Positions 13,038 through 26,128 of a stretch of DNA of 64,000 bases are shown here, piece by piece. Source of the stretch: Conus ventricosus (Eukaryota > Mollusca > Gastropoda > Neogastropoda > Conidae); NCBI GenBank assembly GCA_018398815.1, contig CM031595.1, positions 134,712,346 through 134,776,345 of the forward strand, read 5' to 3'. The notes under the pieces were generated by a model. That model did no database searches and had not been told where the DNA came from. It saw nothing but the letters and a program-made list of their open reading frames with translations. The translations under genes were made by a program, and so were the position numbers. Each line of letters opens with the position of its first letter. Position 1 is the first letter of the stretch.

Positions 13038-14486
13038 CTCTTTAGTTTGATGTTTGACAAATTTCAAGACTTTGGTGAAAACTTTGTGCATTTTAAATCC
13101 TATCTATATTCAAATGAGTGATTCGACTTTTGAAGAAAAAATTTGGACAATGGTTTGTGTATAAAAATATGAAGAGTCTAATGAGGTGCTAGTTTTTTTT
13201 TCCCCTTTTTTCCAGTTCTTACATATTCTTTGTTTTAGTTTAGTGTTTGACAAATTCAAACACTTTGTGTGCAAGCTGTTGCACAGAGCTGCCAACCCAA
13301 AATTTCTTCCCAATACTATTCCTGGGTTTTCACAGTATTTTTCACCATCTGAAAAGTATTTTCCGACCGGAATTAAATTTCACGCGGCGTTTCGATTTCT
13401 TTTTTTAAACCCAAATTATTTTGTATGCACTTTTCTTTTTATAATTAATAGTGATTAAAAACTATTAGCATAAGAGATGATCAAGACTTACTCTTTGACA
13501 ATAACATACAATTTACTTACTTAGTCTACTTCTGCTAGAAAAAAATACTACTACTAATCACACACACATACACAAATTGAGACACTGAGACATATATAGG
13601 CCTATACACGAACATTTCAAACCACCACATGACAATACACATACACACATATGTAAAACGAAGAAAGAAAGAGCAGACCAGCATAAGACAAAGACAAAAA
13701 ATGACAATTAGAGTCTACAACAAAAAAAAATCTTAAAAGGCTTACCTTCAACTTATAGAAAAGCTTTCTTTCACAATAATTTGAGCAAAGTGAATTGTCA
13801 CTTGACTTAATCATTTTTTTTCAATGATTTAAAAAGTGAATCATTAGAATGTCTCTTTGCATTTCTCACTTGACACTCAATTATTAATTATTGTCACTAT
13901 TTTTAAAAAAAGGAACAGCTGTCCGGCATGATCAGCGGCACGAGTGCAATGTTGTGTTCCCAAACCCGAAAGTGAGCAAACAGTGTTTCCCGCTCCTATC
14001 ACCGACGACTCCAATGCTTTTTCAGCTGGGAAGGGGTGGTAAAAAATTTGTCAGTTTGGAAGTCTGTCCAATTGCAGCTCCTTTCTGCATTGTGCCTATT
14101 TGTTTTTTGACGTGGGACGAAACATCGTTGATTCCACCCTGACTTTAACGAAGTCTAAAACACAGCGGTGCACTCGCATACAGTGGTCCTAGTTTTGAGG
14201 CAACATGCATGGAAAGTCCTTGGATATGGGGGGACGAAGTGCTGTTGCTTGCTGGGTTTTTTTTTTTACTCCCGAGGGTTGAGGCTCTTCACTTTTTCTT
14301 TTATTTGCGCCGTTGTCCATTTTGATTTATGAAAAACGATGATGAAATTCAGAAAAACCAATGTGCTTCTTCTGCCGCTCACTGCTTACACGAGCTTAGG
14401 GTTCGCGGGCTTTCTTTCACTCGAGTCAGCACATGGTCCATCAAAACCTATCACGTAACTGAGTGGGCTTTTGTTTCCACATTCAG

Positions 14487-14760
14487 AAGAGGGGGGGGGG
14501 GGGGGAGGGAGGTTGGCAAGCAGGGGGGTAGGATGGGCATAAATAACTTGCCATCCTCCCCCCCGCCCCCCCCCCCTCTCCCCTCCTCCTGCTAGCCACA
14601 GCAGTTGCTGCCTCAGCTGCTAAGGGCCATTTCGTCTGCTACAGGGGTGGGGGGAGAGAGGGAGGTTGGCAAGCAGGGGGGTATGATAGCATACTAAAAT
14701 AGCCACAGCAGTTAAGTCGCTGCCTGGGCCATTCTTGACACATGTCGTCTGCTACAGGGA
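14487..14760 (+). repeat. Two imperfect tandem units inside the piggyBac-like element, copy A
   Basis: The block GAGGTTGGCAAGCAGGGG followed by CCACAGCAGTT and GTCGTCTGCTACAGGG occurs twice, about 150 bp apart. The same arrangement is at 38060-38330 in copy B, so the duplication predates the split of the two copies. Confidence 0.7.
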
Positions 14761-16832
14761 GAGACAGATGGAATTTCTGCCCTGCTAAGTGTCTGCTAAG
14801 GCGAGAGCTACACAGTAAAAAGGAATCAAGGATGGATGGAATTTATGTGGCTGGCAGAGGCCTTTTTCTTCTGTCTCCTTGTAGGATCCCCTTTTTGCAC
14901 TACAAATCTGCTTCCTCGGTAAAGCAACAAATGGCCGTAAAAATTTGGGGCAAGTTCGTCACCGTATTATTTTTGGCTCGACCGTATCACCTTTTTTTTT
15001 GTAAACTCCCCCGGGTGCAAAATAGGGCCCCGGAACGTACTGGTTGGCAGCTCTTGTCCCCTTTGATAAAAATTTCTTGACTTTCATCAAAAACCCTTTG
15101 GGTTTAAAACCCAAACAATAAAACACCCAGAATGGGGTTTTTTTCCCCCCTTTGTTTCAGTACTTTTTGACATGTTTATGATGGATTTCTTCATTTTTAA
15201 ACCGGAAGAAACAAATGTCTGTGAAATAGAACTCAACCATATGATAATTTAGCAACATACAAATTTTTGAAATAAAACTTTTTTCCCAAAAAAAATTTGG
15301 GTTTTTTGGGAAAAAAGAGAAAGTGGTTTTCCCACACCGTTTTGCATTTTTCAATCATTCCCTTTCAGAATATATAACTTAAGGCCACTTTAAAAGGTCT
15401 TTAAAATTTTGGGTGAAATATAAAACCCCGTTTTTTTGGGGAAAAAACCCTGGCAAATGGGTTTTAAACTTTAAGTTTAAATTTTCCCCAGGCAGCAAAG
15501 GGGTTTAAAACATTTTAATAGTAAGGATCCAAAGATAAATCCCATTTCTGTTTTAAATTTGAAAAACTGTTTCAAAAATTACGCGGGCCCCATCAAAGTC
15601 GAGACAGAGGCAGCAGATAACTTTGCCCATCACAAGACTGTTATGTTTCTCTGAATGAGGGGCCACTTAAAAGTACAATCGAAGGTTAAGATGTACAGGT
15701 TCTCAGACAACAATGAAAGTGCAAACACTGAAACACCCCACCCTAAAGACAGAAAAAAAAAAATTAAAGTGAGCTTCAAAAAAAAATTTCTAACAAAAAA
15801 AAAAAACCCTTTAAAAAAAAAAAAAAAAAATTTTTTCCCCCCAAAAAGAGGCCAAAAACAATGACCCCAAATTTCCAAACCATTGCCAAACCCAATTTTC
15901 CAATTTTAAGTAACCACTTTAATTTCCCCCCCTTTTTAAAAAGGGCATTAATTTTTGAAAAAATTATTTTCCAAAACAGGAAAAAATACCTTACCAATTC
16001 AAAAACCCCATTTTCCAAAACCCCTTTTGACAAACCCTCAAAAAATTGTTGGTTCCTAAAAATGCAGCCGTTATGAAATACCTTTACCTGTTTTTTAAAT
16101 AAAACAAATTTTTTTTCCCCCTGTCCTTTTTTTTTCCCCTTTCCATTTAAATTCCTTTCCCCCTTGGTTCCAAATTTCCCAAAATTATTAAAGGTTTGTT
16201 TTTAAACTATTTTCCAAAATGCCCAAACGAAAACAAAAGTTTTCATAATTTTTTTTCCCTGATTAAATTTTTTCCACATCAAATTTCAATTCCATCTTAA
16301 AATGGTTTTTTTTCCCCATGTTTTTCTTTTAGAATTTACCATTCTTAAAAGGGGGTAAAAAAAAGGAAGTTTCTTTAAAATAAAAAAAATTTAATTTTTT
16401 CACCCCCTTTTATTTTTACCAATTAAAGGAACCCTCACCCCGTTTTGGACTTAAGGGAAAAAAAACCCCATAAAAAAAACGCAAGAGAAAAAAACCCTTT
16501 TTCCGGAATTTTTAAAAAAAACAGTACCAAAGTTTCAAACAAATTCAAAATTTAACAAATCTTGCTGAATTTTACCCAGTTTAAAATTTTAACCACTTAA
16601 CGGGGGGGCTAAAGAAAATTTTAAACCCATTCTTAAAAAACATTTTCTATTTTTTTAACCCCCATTTTATTTCAAAAATGAAAGGTCCCCAAAAGGGACC
16701 GGAAATAAAAAACAAAGGGTTCCTATAGAAAAAAAACGGGGAAAAAAAAAAACCCCCTTTTTTTTAAAAAAATTTACCAATTGCCACTTTCCCTTTTTGA
16801 AAAAATTCTTTTTCACCTTTAAACCCCCACTA

Positions 16833-17606
16833 CCGGGTTTTTCGGGGCCCAAGTTTTACCCCAAAAAAAAATTTCAATTTTTAAGGGAAATTTTTTCCGG
16901 GGAAACAGCCCCTTTAAAAAAGGGGTAGTAAAAAACATTTCCCTTAGGAATTTTAAAAAATTTTTATGTTTTTTTTAAAAACCTTTTTTTTTTAAAATAC
17001 AGCCCTTTTCACCCCCATTTTAAAAATTCCCCTTTTCCCAAAAGGATCAAAACCTTTTTTTTTTTCCTTTCCCCAACAGTCCCCAAAAAAAAAGAAAGGG
17101 GTTTTAAGGGGAAAATTTTCCGGGGGAACCCCCAAAAAAAAAAATTAAAAAATTTTTCCCCGGTTTTTCCCTTTTTCCTTTTTTTCCCCCAACCGGGGGG
17201 TGTTTCACCCTCAAAACCCCTTTCACACACTAAAAACCCCCCAATACAAAACCCCTTTTTAAAAGTCAGGCCAAAAAACAACTTACCTTTTTTTAATAAT
17301 ATTAAAAAATTAAAAATTTAAAAAATTGCAGGCACTAAACCCTTCCCGGGACCAAGGGCCCTTTAGGTTTCAAACCCCACTTCCCTTTTTCCCCCCAAAA
17401 AAACCCTTTTTAAGGGGGGCCCCTTTTTTTGGGCCACACAAAATTCATTCCCAATCAGAGTTTTAAAAAAATTTTTAAAAACCCTTTTTGAAAAGACCCC
17501 AAAACTGAACCGCGGATTTCATTTTTTCCCCGGCACAAAGGTTCCCCCCCCGACAAAACTTCGGCCCCCAAACCCTTTCATCGTTGTAACGCTTTTTGTG
17601 AAAAAA

Positions 17607-17648
<42 letters not shown>

Positions 17649-18808
17649 TTTTGGGGGTTTTAAAAATCCAAAAATCTTCCCAAAGTGTGCCCCACAAGAT
17701 TTCTAAAAGCCCTTGTTTTTTTTGGGATTCGCCCAGTCGACAAAAGTCATCTTGGCCGCCTTCCCGCGATGGGGGAACCGCACGGGCAAACCCTGCACCA
17801 GCAAAATTTTTTTCCCCTTTCCGCCTTTTTTGAAAAACATAAACCCACCTCTCACTGAATTGTTTACAAAAGGTTTGCCGACGGCGATCTTTTTTTTTTC
17901 GCGGCTGCCGCGGGGGTCCATTTTGGGGTTTCATCACCATCTGCCCCTCGGACACCCTCGCATTTTCCATGCACCTTTTTTTGGTTTAGTCGGCGCTGCT
18001 TCGTCGGAATCTCGGCTCCTTTCGGTACGTTTCGTCGACGGATAGGGGCAGTGTGAGCATCCCGCACTGCGTTCAATTCAATCGCCCCTAACCGTAAACC
18101 CCGGTTTGTCCCTCGGTTGGAAAAATTGTCCACTCGTTTGATTTCGTTTTTTTTTTTTTTTCCGGGGAACACCGCGACCCCTGCCCCCTAAAAAACCTCG
18201 ATTTTTATTTTTTCCGTAACAAATAGGGTCTATTCCTACGGTGGGCATGTCCAATGTCACCTTGCTGAGTTTTTCTTTTTCCCTCCACAGCAAACCCAAC
18301 CCTTTTTGAAAGCCGTTTTTTCTGCCCACATATCATTGAAAAGAAGTCCCCCTTTTCCCCAACCTTTGCGGCTCATTTAGCACTATTGGCGCAAAACATC
18401 GACCGTGACACAAACCCCCGGATGGAACCAAAGGAAAAACTCGGGTTGGTTTCTACACTTACGCTAAGAAAAGTCAAACAACTAGTCACCCCCGAGTTTA
18501 ATTTCCCTTGCACCCAGCTAGGCGGGTTGCCCGGTTGCTAGGGGAACCCGGCGATAAACGAAGCCACATGGATGACAGAAAAATTGTGATTTATTTCGTA
18601 TAAAAAACATTTTTTAGTGACATTTCATTTCCTTGCTTTGAGGGGAAAATTTGGGTGACCGTTTTTAAAATTTTCCCAAGGATTTTTCCCCGGGGGGTTG
18701 GGCCCTTTTTCCAGCTTATTTTTAAGTATTTTTTCCCGGCCCTTTGAAAGGTAAAGTCAAACCCAAAGCCCCAAAAAAAAAATTTTAAGGGGGGGCGAAC
18801 GAACCCTG
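16833..18808. mobile_element. hAT-like element 1, copy A
   Basis: Counterpart of 40769-42626. The right terminus GAACGAACCCTG is readable at 18797-18808; the left terminus is blurred near 16833. It contains the degraded BED-finger frame on the minus strand (about 17970-17578). A G run replaces roughly 120 bp of that frame. Confidence 0.6.
17608..17646 (+). repeat. Poly-G run, 39 bp, likely artefact
   Basis: A pure G run within the zinc-finger ORF of copy A. Copy B has about 120 bp of ordinary coding sequence (about 41405-41525) at this place, so the run appears to replace real sequence. On the minus strand it creates a false polyproline peptide. Confidence 0.9.
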
Positions 18809-21800
18809 TTTTTTTAAACCCAACTTTTAAAAGCGGCAACAATGGTAAAAAAAAAGAGTGAAAAAAAGAACGGGTAAAACAAAAATCGGCCCCCCGGGAT
18901 TCCCCCCCCACCCCCCCTCCACCACGTGGGGCCCAAACCCGGACCACCCCCCCCATCCACGGCCCCCCACGACCACCACCATTTGCGGTTATTAGGGGTG
19001 GCTTTCTTTCCCTCACAAACCCGGGAGGAAAAAAATATGTATTATTTCATCTATTCTCCCCCAAAAAACAGCAAAATTAGGAAACCCCTTTTTTTTTTTC
19101 GTTTTTTTTTTAGCCACAAAGCATTACAATTGTGTTTCACAGGGTTTTTAAAGCTTTGTATTTCACCAGGGAAAGGGTTTTTCCAACCCGGGGAAACAAA
19201 ACCTTTTTTTTAATTGGAGCCAATCATCAAAACCCGTTAAGCTGCTGAAAATAGCCAAAAAAAAAAAAAATTTAATTACATTTACCCAAAATTTGGGAAA
19301 AAAATTAACAAAATTCAATTACAAAGGAAAAACACAAAAATTTGGAAAAAGGGAAATTCATAATTACCCGACTTTGGGAAAATGGAAAAAAAAATGATTA
19401 AAAAAAAATGCAGCTTCAAATGTAAGACAGCTAGGATTTTTAATTTACTGACGCCCCCATGCCAAGGCGCTTGTTTTATTACCTCGATGGGCCGGTTTTT
19501 TTTGGGGTCTTTGTCCCCCAACCCTCTGCGTCTTTTTCCTAGAAAGGGGAAAAAAAATTTACCGTCAATTTATCACGGAACAACCAAAAAAAAAACCCCT
19601 CCAGCATGACAACGTTCCGCATTGAAAAAACCCAAAACTGTGTTAAACCCTTTTCCCCTTTTCTTCTTTACTTCCCAACTCAGGATAATGATTTTAACCC
19701 CCTTTTTACTGAAAAAGAAAAATGAAGCCAACATTTAATTTTTTCAAACTTATACAAAAAATTTTACCTGCAAAGGATACAAAGACTTTTTAAAAACAAA
19801 AGCATGCTTATAACAAACATAGATGCAATCAAAACGCTTTTCAAACCCCAACCTTTTTTAGGGGGAAAATTGGTTTCTCCCTTTTTTTTCATCCCCTCCC
19901 CCTTTTTTTTTCTCATCTCCACCAAAAAAAACCCTTCCCAAAATCCTAAATTACTTTTGTCCCCCCACTTATGGGCCTGGCCCCAAAACTTTTTTTCAAA
20001 GGCTTTTTGGGCACTCTCGAACTCAAAAAAGCAAAAAAACGCGTCTCTGGTCCCATCTTGTCAAAGGGAAAAACGATTTTTTGGGCCCCCTGGAAAATAA
20101 AGTAAAAATACTGTTTACTGTTGGTACCAAGCAATTAAAAAAATTTAAACTGTGAAAAATCCCCCTTTGGGCTGAGGGATAAATATTTCATCACCTTTCA
20201 ATACAGACTGGATACAAGGAAAAAAAAAATTTAAACAGATTTTAAGAAAAACGGGGGGGGGGGACAACACTGCCCTCCCAAACCCCACATACATATTTGG
20301 AAACAATTCTTTTTCTCCAACAAATTAAACAGTTTTTCCCCAAATTTGATAAATTTGTAAAAAGTACCCTTCGATTTTAAAACTATCACCTCTTAACGGT
20401 TTTTATTTTAAAAAAAAAAAAAAATCCCCCGAAAAAATTTTTGGGATACTATTTGCCTTTTTTTTATTTCCCCCCTCCACAGTCATCTTTCAAGTTTTAA
20501 AAAAATACCTTCAAACAGAACTTTTTTTTTTCTTCAAAAAATTTCCCCAAAAAAAATTTTCGCAAAAATTCCCCTCTTGCCCCACTGGGTTGCAACATTT
20601 TTAGGCCCCCCTTAATGAAGACACTTAACCTCTTTTGGGGATAATCTAAAAAAGAAACCAGTGCTACATGCCCTTTACTTTCAAGTCATCTGTATGGACA
20701 GAAGGCCTACTCTTTAATAGGTGGAATGGAATAAACATGCCAAGCAAGATTTTTCAACCCTGTGTTCACACACCGGACATTGGTTTAGAGCATCACCCCC
20801 GACAAGAAGGCAACAAGGAGCGCAGAAAAGTAAAATTTCCCCAGAAAATCTTTTCCCCAAACCTTGGGGGGCACTGGGGGGAACGGCAGGGGAATTGAAC
20901 CTGAACCCTTGAAAAAAGGCTACAGCAGCTGATAGATTCTGTATAGAAAGAACCCCTATCAGAAGGGGCCCAACCTAATCAGGTCCCCCTTTCCTTTAAA
21001 TTTTTTTTTACACTTAAACAAAACCCCCAAAAAACCCTGAAAACCAACAAAAAGAACAAAAAATTTTTAGAAACAGTTCACATATCTATCCCATCGGAGT
21101 CAAAATTCGGGAACCCCCGGGAATTTAAATGGAAAGGGGGGGGGGTAAAAGAACAAAAAAGTCTTCAACAGCAGTTCACATTTCTGTCCAAACCCCCTAG
21201 AATCAAATTTTGGGAAAACCCGGGGGTGAAGGGGTGGGGTGGTTGAAGAGGGGGCAATTTTGGCTTTCCCAAATTTTGGGATTTTCACCTCTCTAAAATG
21301 CTTTATCTGAAGTATGGGTTTAGAAAAAAAAAAATGCACTTACCAGAAAACTAACTGCTGACATGCACATCGATTTTGGGGTTTTTTCCCCAAAGGGGCT
21401 TTTTCACTAACAAAATTTGGGGGTTTTTAGACTGAAAGTGTGACCGATAAGGGAACTTTAAAAAAAAAAATTCAGGTCTGGGGAGCTTGAAAATTTTTTA
21501 GTTTTCTCCCTGGTTTAAATGAAAAGATCCATAGATATTGCCTGTCCAGTTACAAAAGCTTACAATTTTTCCCCGCAAAAAACAAACATTTTTTGAAAGC
21601 CCAACCCAAAGGGGTAACTGAGAGAAACCATGTACAAAAGCAAGAATAAGGCTGTTTTTATCTTAAATTCATATTTTTTAAATATGGGTGTTTAAAGCAC
21701 TACAAAGACGACGTAGCAATTCAAAACTTAAAGGCACCAAAATTTTTTCCCAAGGGGAGCTCTTTACAACATCCCCGGCACAAACCCGGGTCCCTTTTGC

Positions 21801-21982
21801 CACAAAGATTTTCTTGATGCCCTTTACGAGGGTTTGCTGGTTTGGGGGCCCAAACGTACCCCAAAAAGTTTTGGGGTTTTTTTGGTTTTTAAGACCTGAA
21901 ACAGAATGCAAATAAATAAGTATTAAAAAAAACATGGATCAAAGGGCCCTAACCCAAAGCAAAAAAAAAAGGTCACCCTGCA

Positions 21983-22017
<35 letters not shown>

Positions 22018-22779
22018 GCCCAAAGTAAAAAATGCTTTTTTAAAAAGTCAAAAATAACCCCCATTGCTGGGTTTCCAGTTTCCCTTTTTTTTTTTTTCCT
22101 TTCTTACTTTCCTTTACGAAATAATTTTGTATCAGTGTATGATTTTAAAATGTAAAATACTTAGATTTTGATGCTGCAGGTTTTTAAAAAACACTCTCGA
22201 CCTGGTAACCCCCCAGAAATTCTAGTTAGGTTTTCCCGGGCAAAAGTGGGGTCCAATTGTGTGTAAAATGGTAAAACTTTTTTCAGCACAAAGTAACCAA
22301 CCAGGGAAAAAATACGAAAAGCATTTAAAACATTGGAAACACTTTAAAACTTATTTTTTAAAAAAAAAATTATTTTCAAAGAAAGGGATTTTAATGGCTT
22401 CATTAACAAAAAATTGATTGTCAAAACCCAATCCAAGTTTCTTGCCAGTGTCCTGTAAAGGGGAAAAAAGCCTTTGCTCAGAAAAATTTGAAAAACACTG
22501 ATTTAGAATTTTTTTTTTTTAGCACTTTTTTAAAAAGCGGGCCCCTTCAATTTTTACTATATGAAGGGGCATAACCGGAAAAAAAAACTTTTATGTAACT
22601 ATTTCTTTTTATATGCAAAAAGGGCACCTTTTTTACTGTCTGTTTATAAGCTCACAATCTTTTTTGAAAAAAGCCTAATAATTAAAGAAGGGAAATCTTT
22701 TCGGATTTTGGGGGGGGATTTAGCTCTTTTAAAAATTTTCAACCCGAGGGGGGCTGTGAAATGCATCTAAATTAAGAAA

Positions 22780-23200
22780 AGTCCTCATTTTTCAGGGTTT
22801 AGAAAAACTTTTTCTTTTCTTTCTTTTTCGGAGTGTCCAATCTCAAATTGATTATTCCCGCACTTTTGGTGAAAAAAACCCTTTTTTTAAACCCCCATTT
22901 AAAGGGAGGGGCCCCAAATCCAACTTTGGGGGGGTGCATGCTAAAGTTTAACGTGTCATCCCAACACCAACGGGCCCTTTCCTTTCCCAAAAATTGGGGG
23001 GATGGGATTTTCGTGGGGCAAGATGTTTGCTGTTTTCACACATGGAACCTCGGTTTAATATCTCATTAAAGGGGACTGTAGGGAAATGGGTCGGATCCAA
23101 TTTTTTAATTCCGAGGAAAAACCCCCCTGTACCGAAAGGGGCCCCGGCGAAGATTCAACCCGAAACCCCTAGTTTCAGTCCCCCGGCGTCTACTAACGAC
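22780..23200 (-). mobile_element. tRNA-headed SINE, copy A
   Basis: Counterpart of the SINE at 46432-46826. The tRNA-like head is at about 23140-23205 and the pyrimidine-rich tail complement is near 22800-22830. Box sequences are blurred by run-extension errors. Confidence 0.65.
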
Positions 23201-24100
23201 TATTCCGGCCCCAAACTTTAAAGGGGGTTTCATTAACAGTCTCCCCTTGGGGGGTTTTTTGGGAGTTTTGGTCCCCGGCACGAATTTGATTTTTCCAGTC
23301 CCTCATCAGAAAATGCCAGAAGAACTCAACTTACAAAAAAACTTTGATGCTCAAGCCTACCTTTTTCCGGAATCACGTTTCCCTTAGACTTTCGCTACGG
23401 TTTTTCACCGTTACACAGGGTGCCGGTGCGAACGTATTGCCCGCTTTGACGCAGTAAAGAATTTTAAAACTGTATGATTCTGGTTTAGTTCTTTCAATTT
23501 TTTTTTGACTAGTTTTCCCCACCAATAACTGAATTTTTCGTTGTTTCATGGCGCGATTGAAGCGAAAAAGAAGCTATGTTGATATGCATTTATAAGGAAG
23601 GAAGTCGCATGCACCAGGGGAATTTTTTGAAATTGGACCAACCTTGGACCGGCCGGTTTACGTGTTTAGCGCATTTCGAGAGCCGTATAAAAATTGACAA
23701 TTCATTTTCCAAAACTACAACATACGCGTACTAAATTTCGGAATTATAAAAAAAATCAACGTGCACGGGGCTGGTTTCTGGAAGCTTTTTAGGGGTGTGG
23801 GGACAACATAAATTGTTTTCCTTTTTTTCAGAATATGAACATCATGTTAAAAATGCAAAATGACTACACATACCGGGGAATAACAATGATAATCATTTCT
23901 AATTATGTTAAAGGCAGGCAGTCTAAATTTTACATCCTCCCTGTCAAACTCAACAACTCAAAAAAACTTACTAAAATTTAAAAATGTCTCACTTTAAAGT
24001 GATAAAAAGAAAATCCAACACGTCTGGTGTCCTTTTCACTTGTTAATTGTGACACAAATATTTGACAAAAATTTTGTTGTCACGTCACAAGTCCATTAAG

Positions 24101-25467
24101 CGGGCTTAAAAAAACAGGGGGAAAAAAACACGAAACTGGGGGGCCCCCCGGGGAAATTTTTTTAAAAAATCCGAGTAAAAACTATGCCTTTCGCGCTTTC
24201 TGGACATAATTTAAAATTTTATTTAGTGCAAAAATTTGCTGTAAACACAAATTTTATTACGGGGAAGACAAAAAGGGACAAGGGGGAAGGGTAAACACAT
24301 AATAAAATGAACCCCCCCCCTTTAACTTGATGTTTTAACAGGTTTTCACCAACTAAGTCTTTGGATGAAATCTCACTTCTGGGGTTCTCAGTAAGTTTTC
24401 CCTTTTTAGGTTTAAAAGATCACACAATATCAATTTGAAGAGGTCACACAAATCATAACGGGATCAAACACTTTTTAAAATTCAGTCCATATAAACAAGA
24501 TCAACTTTTCGGAATCAGCACATTTTAAAGTCACAATACCAAATTTTTAAAAGAGAAAAATTTTGGAAACACACAACGAAAATCAAATTTTGAAGTTTCC
24601 CAAATTATAATAAAAAACGAAAACAGGATTTTCAAAGGGAAAACCACCACCAGAGCTTTGTCATTTGGGTGTTTGGGGGGTGGAGGCATTAAAAAACAAG
24701 CAAGGAACTCTGTTTCTTCGCTGCTTGCATTGCTCACGCTTTGCCCCCCCTTCTGCTTATTTGAATTTCAGCCGTACTTTGCTCTGTTTTTTTTTCTTTC
24801 TCCGTCGGGCTTTCACATCACAATTTTTTTTTCTTTCCATCCACCTTCTTGCTGACAACTTTGACTTTGATTATTTTGAACCCTATCTTTTCCTTGCTGC
24901 CCCCCCCCCGGGGTTTGCACTCTCCACATTTTCTATATCACCCTTTTTTTCCCCCCACGGGATTGAAATTCTACCGGGCACTTTTACTGCTGCAAAGGTC
25001 TTCATGACCTTTTTTGTAAACTTTTCCACTCAGCGCCTTGACTTTTGACAGTCTTCGCTAAAAAAACGAATGTGATCAAGAGCTTTCTTCCCGCCCACCT
25101 AACACTTTCCCTTAAGCACTTTGCAAAAAGCAAACCCGGTGCAATAACTTTGCGAAAAAGCTCCAATGACTTTTCTCAATTTTTCTGAAGCGTCCACTCC
25201 CATTTCCATTTTGGGTTTTTAAATTGCAGATTCTCAAAAGATCGACCCGCGAAAAAATGCTGCGGCTCCCCCATTTTTTTTTTCCCCGGGAAGTCCGACC
25301 GGAAACTTCTTCCAAAGAATAATCAGGGGCCATAACTTACGCGCAGTTTGCTATGAACGCTTGCAAGCCATCCCGGGGTACCTTTCACCTGTCGGGTTTT
25401 TTTGTTGTTTTTTTTGACAAACCGAAATCCGGGAATTTCCCCCCAACGCGGAAAGTTTTAAGCCCCG
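24101..25467 (-). mobile_element. hAT-like element 2, copy A
   Basis: Counterpart of 47779-49192. Its ends read CGGGCTTAAAAA and GTTTTAAGCCCCG, one base each from the clean termini in copy B. It contains the blurred BED-finger ORF at about 25270-24660 on the minus strand. Confidence 0.65.
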
Positions 25468-25791
25468 ATAAGTATAAAAAAAAGAAACCATTTCTTCTGA
25501 TTACGAATGGATTTCTCCACTTTTACATCTTTAAATGCGTAGTTCAAACTGTACGAAAAACCTACATCTCTTTTTCTTTTAATTTTTATTTAGCAAATCA
25601 CATATTACTTTAAAACGGTTTACAATAAAAATCAGTCGAAGGCAACCCATCCCCAAACCCAGCAGACATCAAAAAAGTTTATGTAAACAACAAAACAAAA
25701 AAAGACCCAAGTTTTGCACAATGTTTTGGTAATTGCATCCAAATTTGTCACTGTAGCTGCTATTTAATGTAAAATAAAAAGATAGATAATT

Positions 25792-25850
25792 TGTTAAGCC
25801 CCCGACCCCAGAGGCCACATCGGCGCCCATTAAAATCAAACCCCCAGTCT
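25792..25850 (-). repeat. LINE 3' tail copy, copy A version
   Basis: Blurred counterpart of the insertion at 49523-49621. AGAGGCCACATCGG and the following ATTAAAATCAA remain recognisable. Confidence 0.6.
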
Positions 25851-26100
25851 TTTTAAAACTATTTTAATGTAAAGGGGATTTTAAAGTAAATTTTTTTGTG
25901 CCGCATATTACAAAGTTTACATTGACAACAATTGCGTGCACAAAATTTTTACCAGCTTCCCTTCGTTTCCGGGGGGGAAGAGGGGGGGAAAAGGGATCAC
26001 TTTCGCAGTGGTTACCGAGACGCTACTGAAAAATACTCATCATTTTAAAAGTGCATTTTAAATTTTTTCAAACGCCCCTTTTTAACTATGGTTTTCCAAA

Positions 26101-26128
26101 CCCCCCCCCCCCCCCCCCCCCCCCCCCC
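26101..26128 (+). repeat. Poly-C run, 28 bp
   Basis: Pure C run in copy A. Copy B has unrelated, complex sequence at the corresponding place (about 49870-50100) and no C run, so about 200 bp may be lost or collapsed here. Confidence 0.85.

Larger units (their letters stand above)
12088..15503. mobile_element. piggyBac-like element, copy A
   Basis: This is the copy A counterpart of the element at 35665-39059. The left end follows TTAA at 12084-12087 and the right end, GGCAGCAAAGGGG, runs into TTTAAA at 15504. Base-call problems blur both termini. Element identity rests mainly on copy B. Confidence 0.6.

Noticed and set aside
17578..17970. Protein with a polyproline stretch on the minus strand
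   Set aside because: The polyproline is a 39-bp G run that replaces normal sequence present in copy B; it is an assembly artefact.
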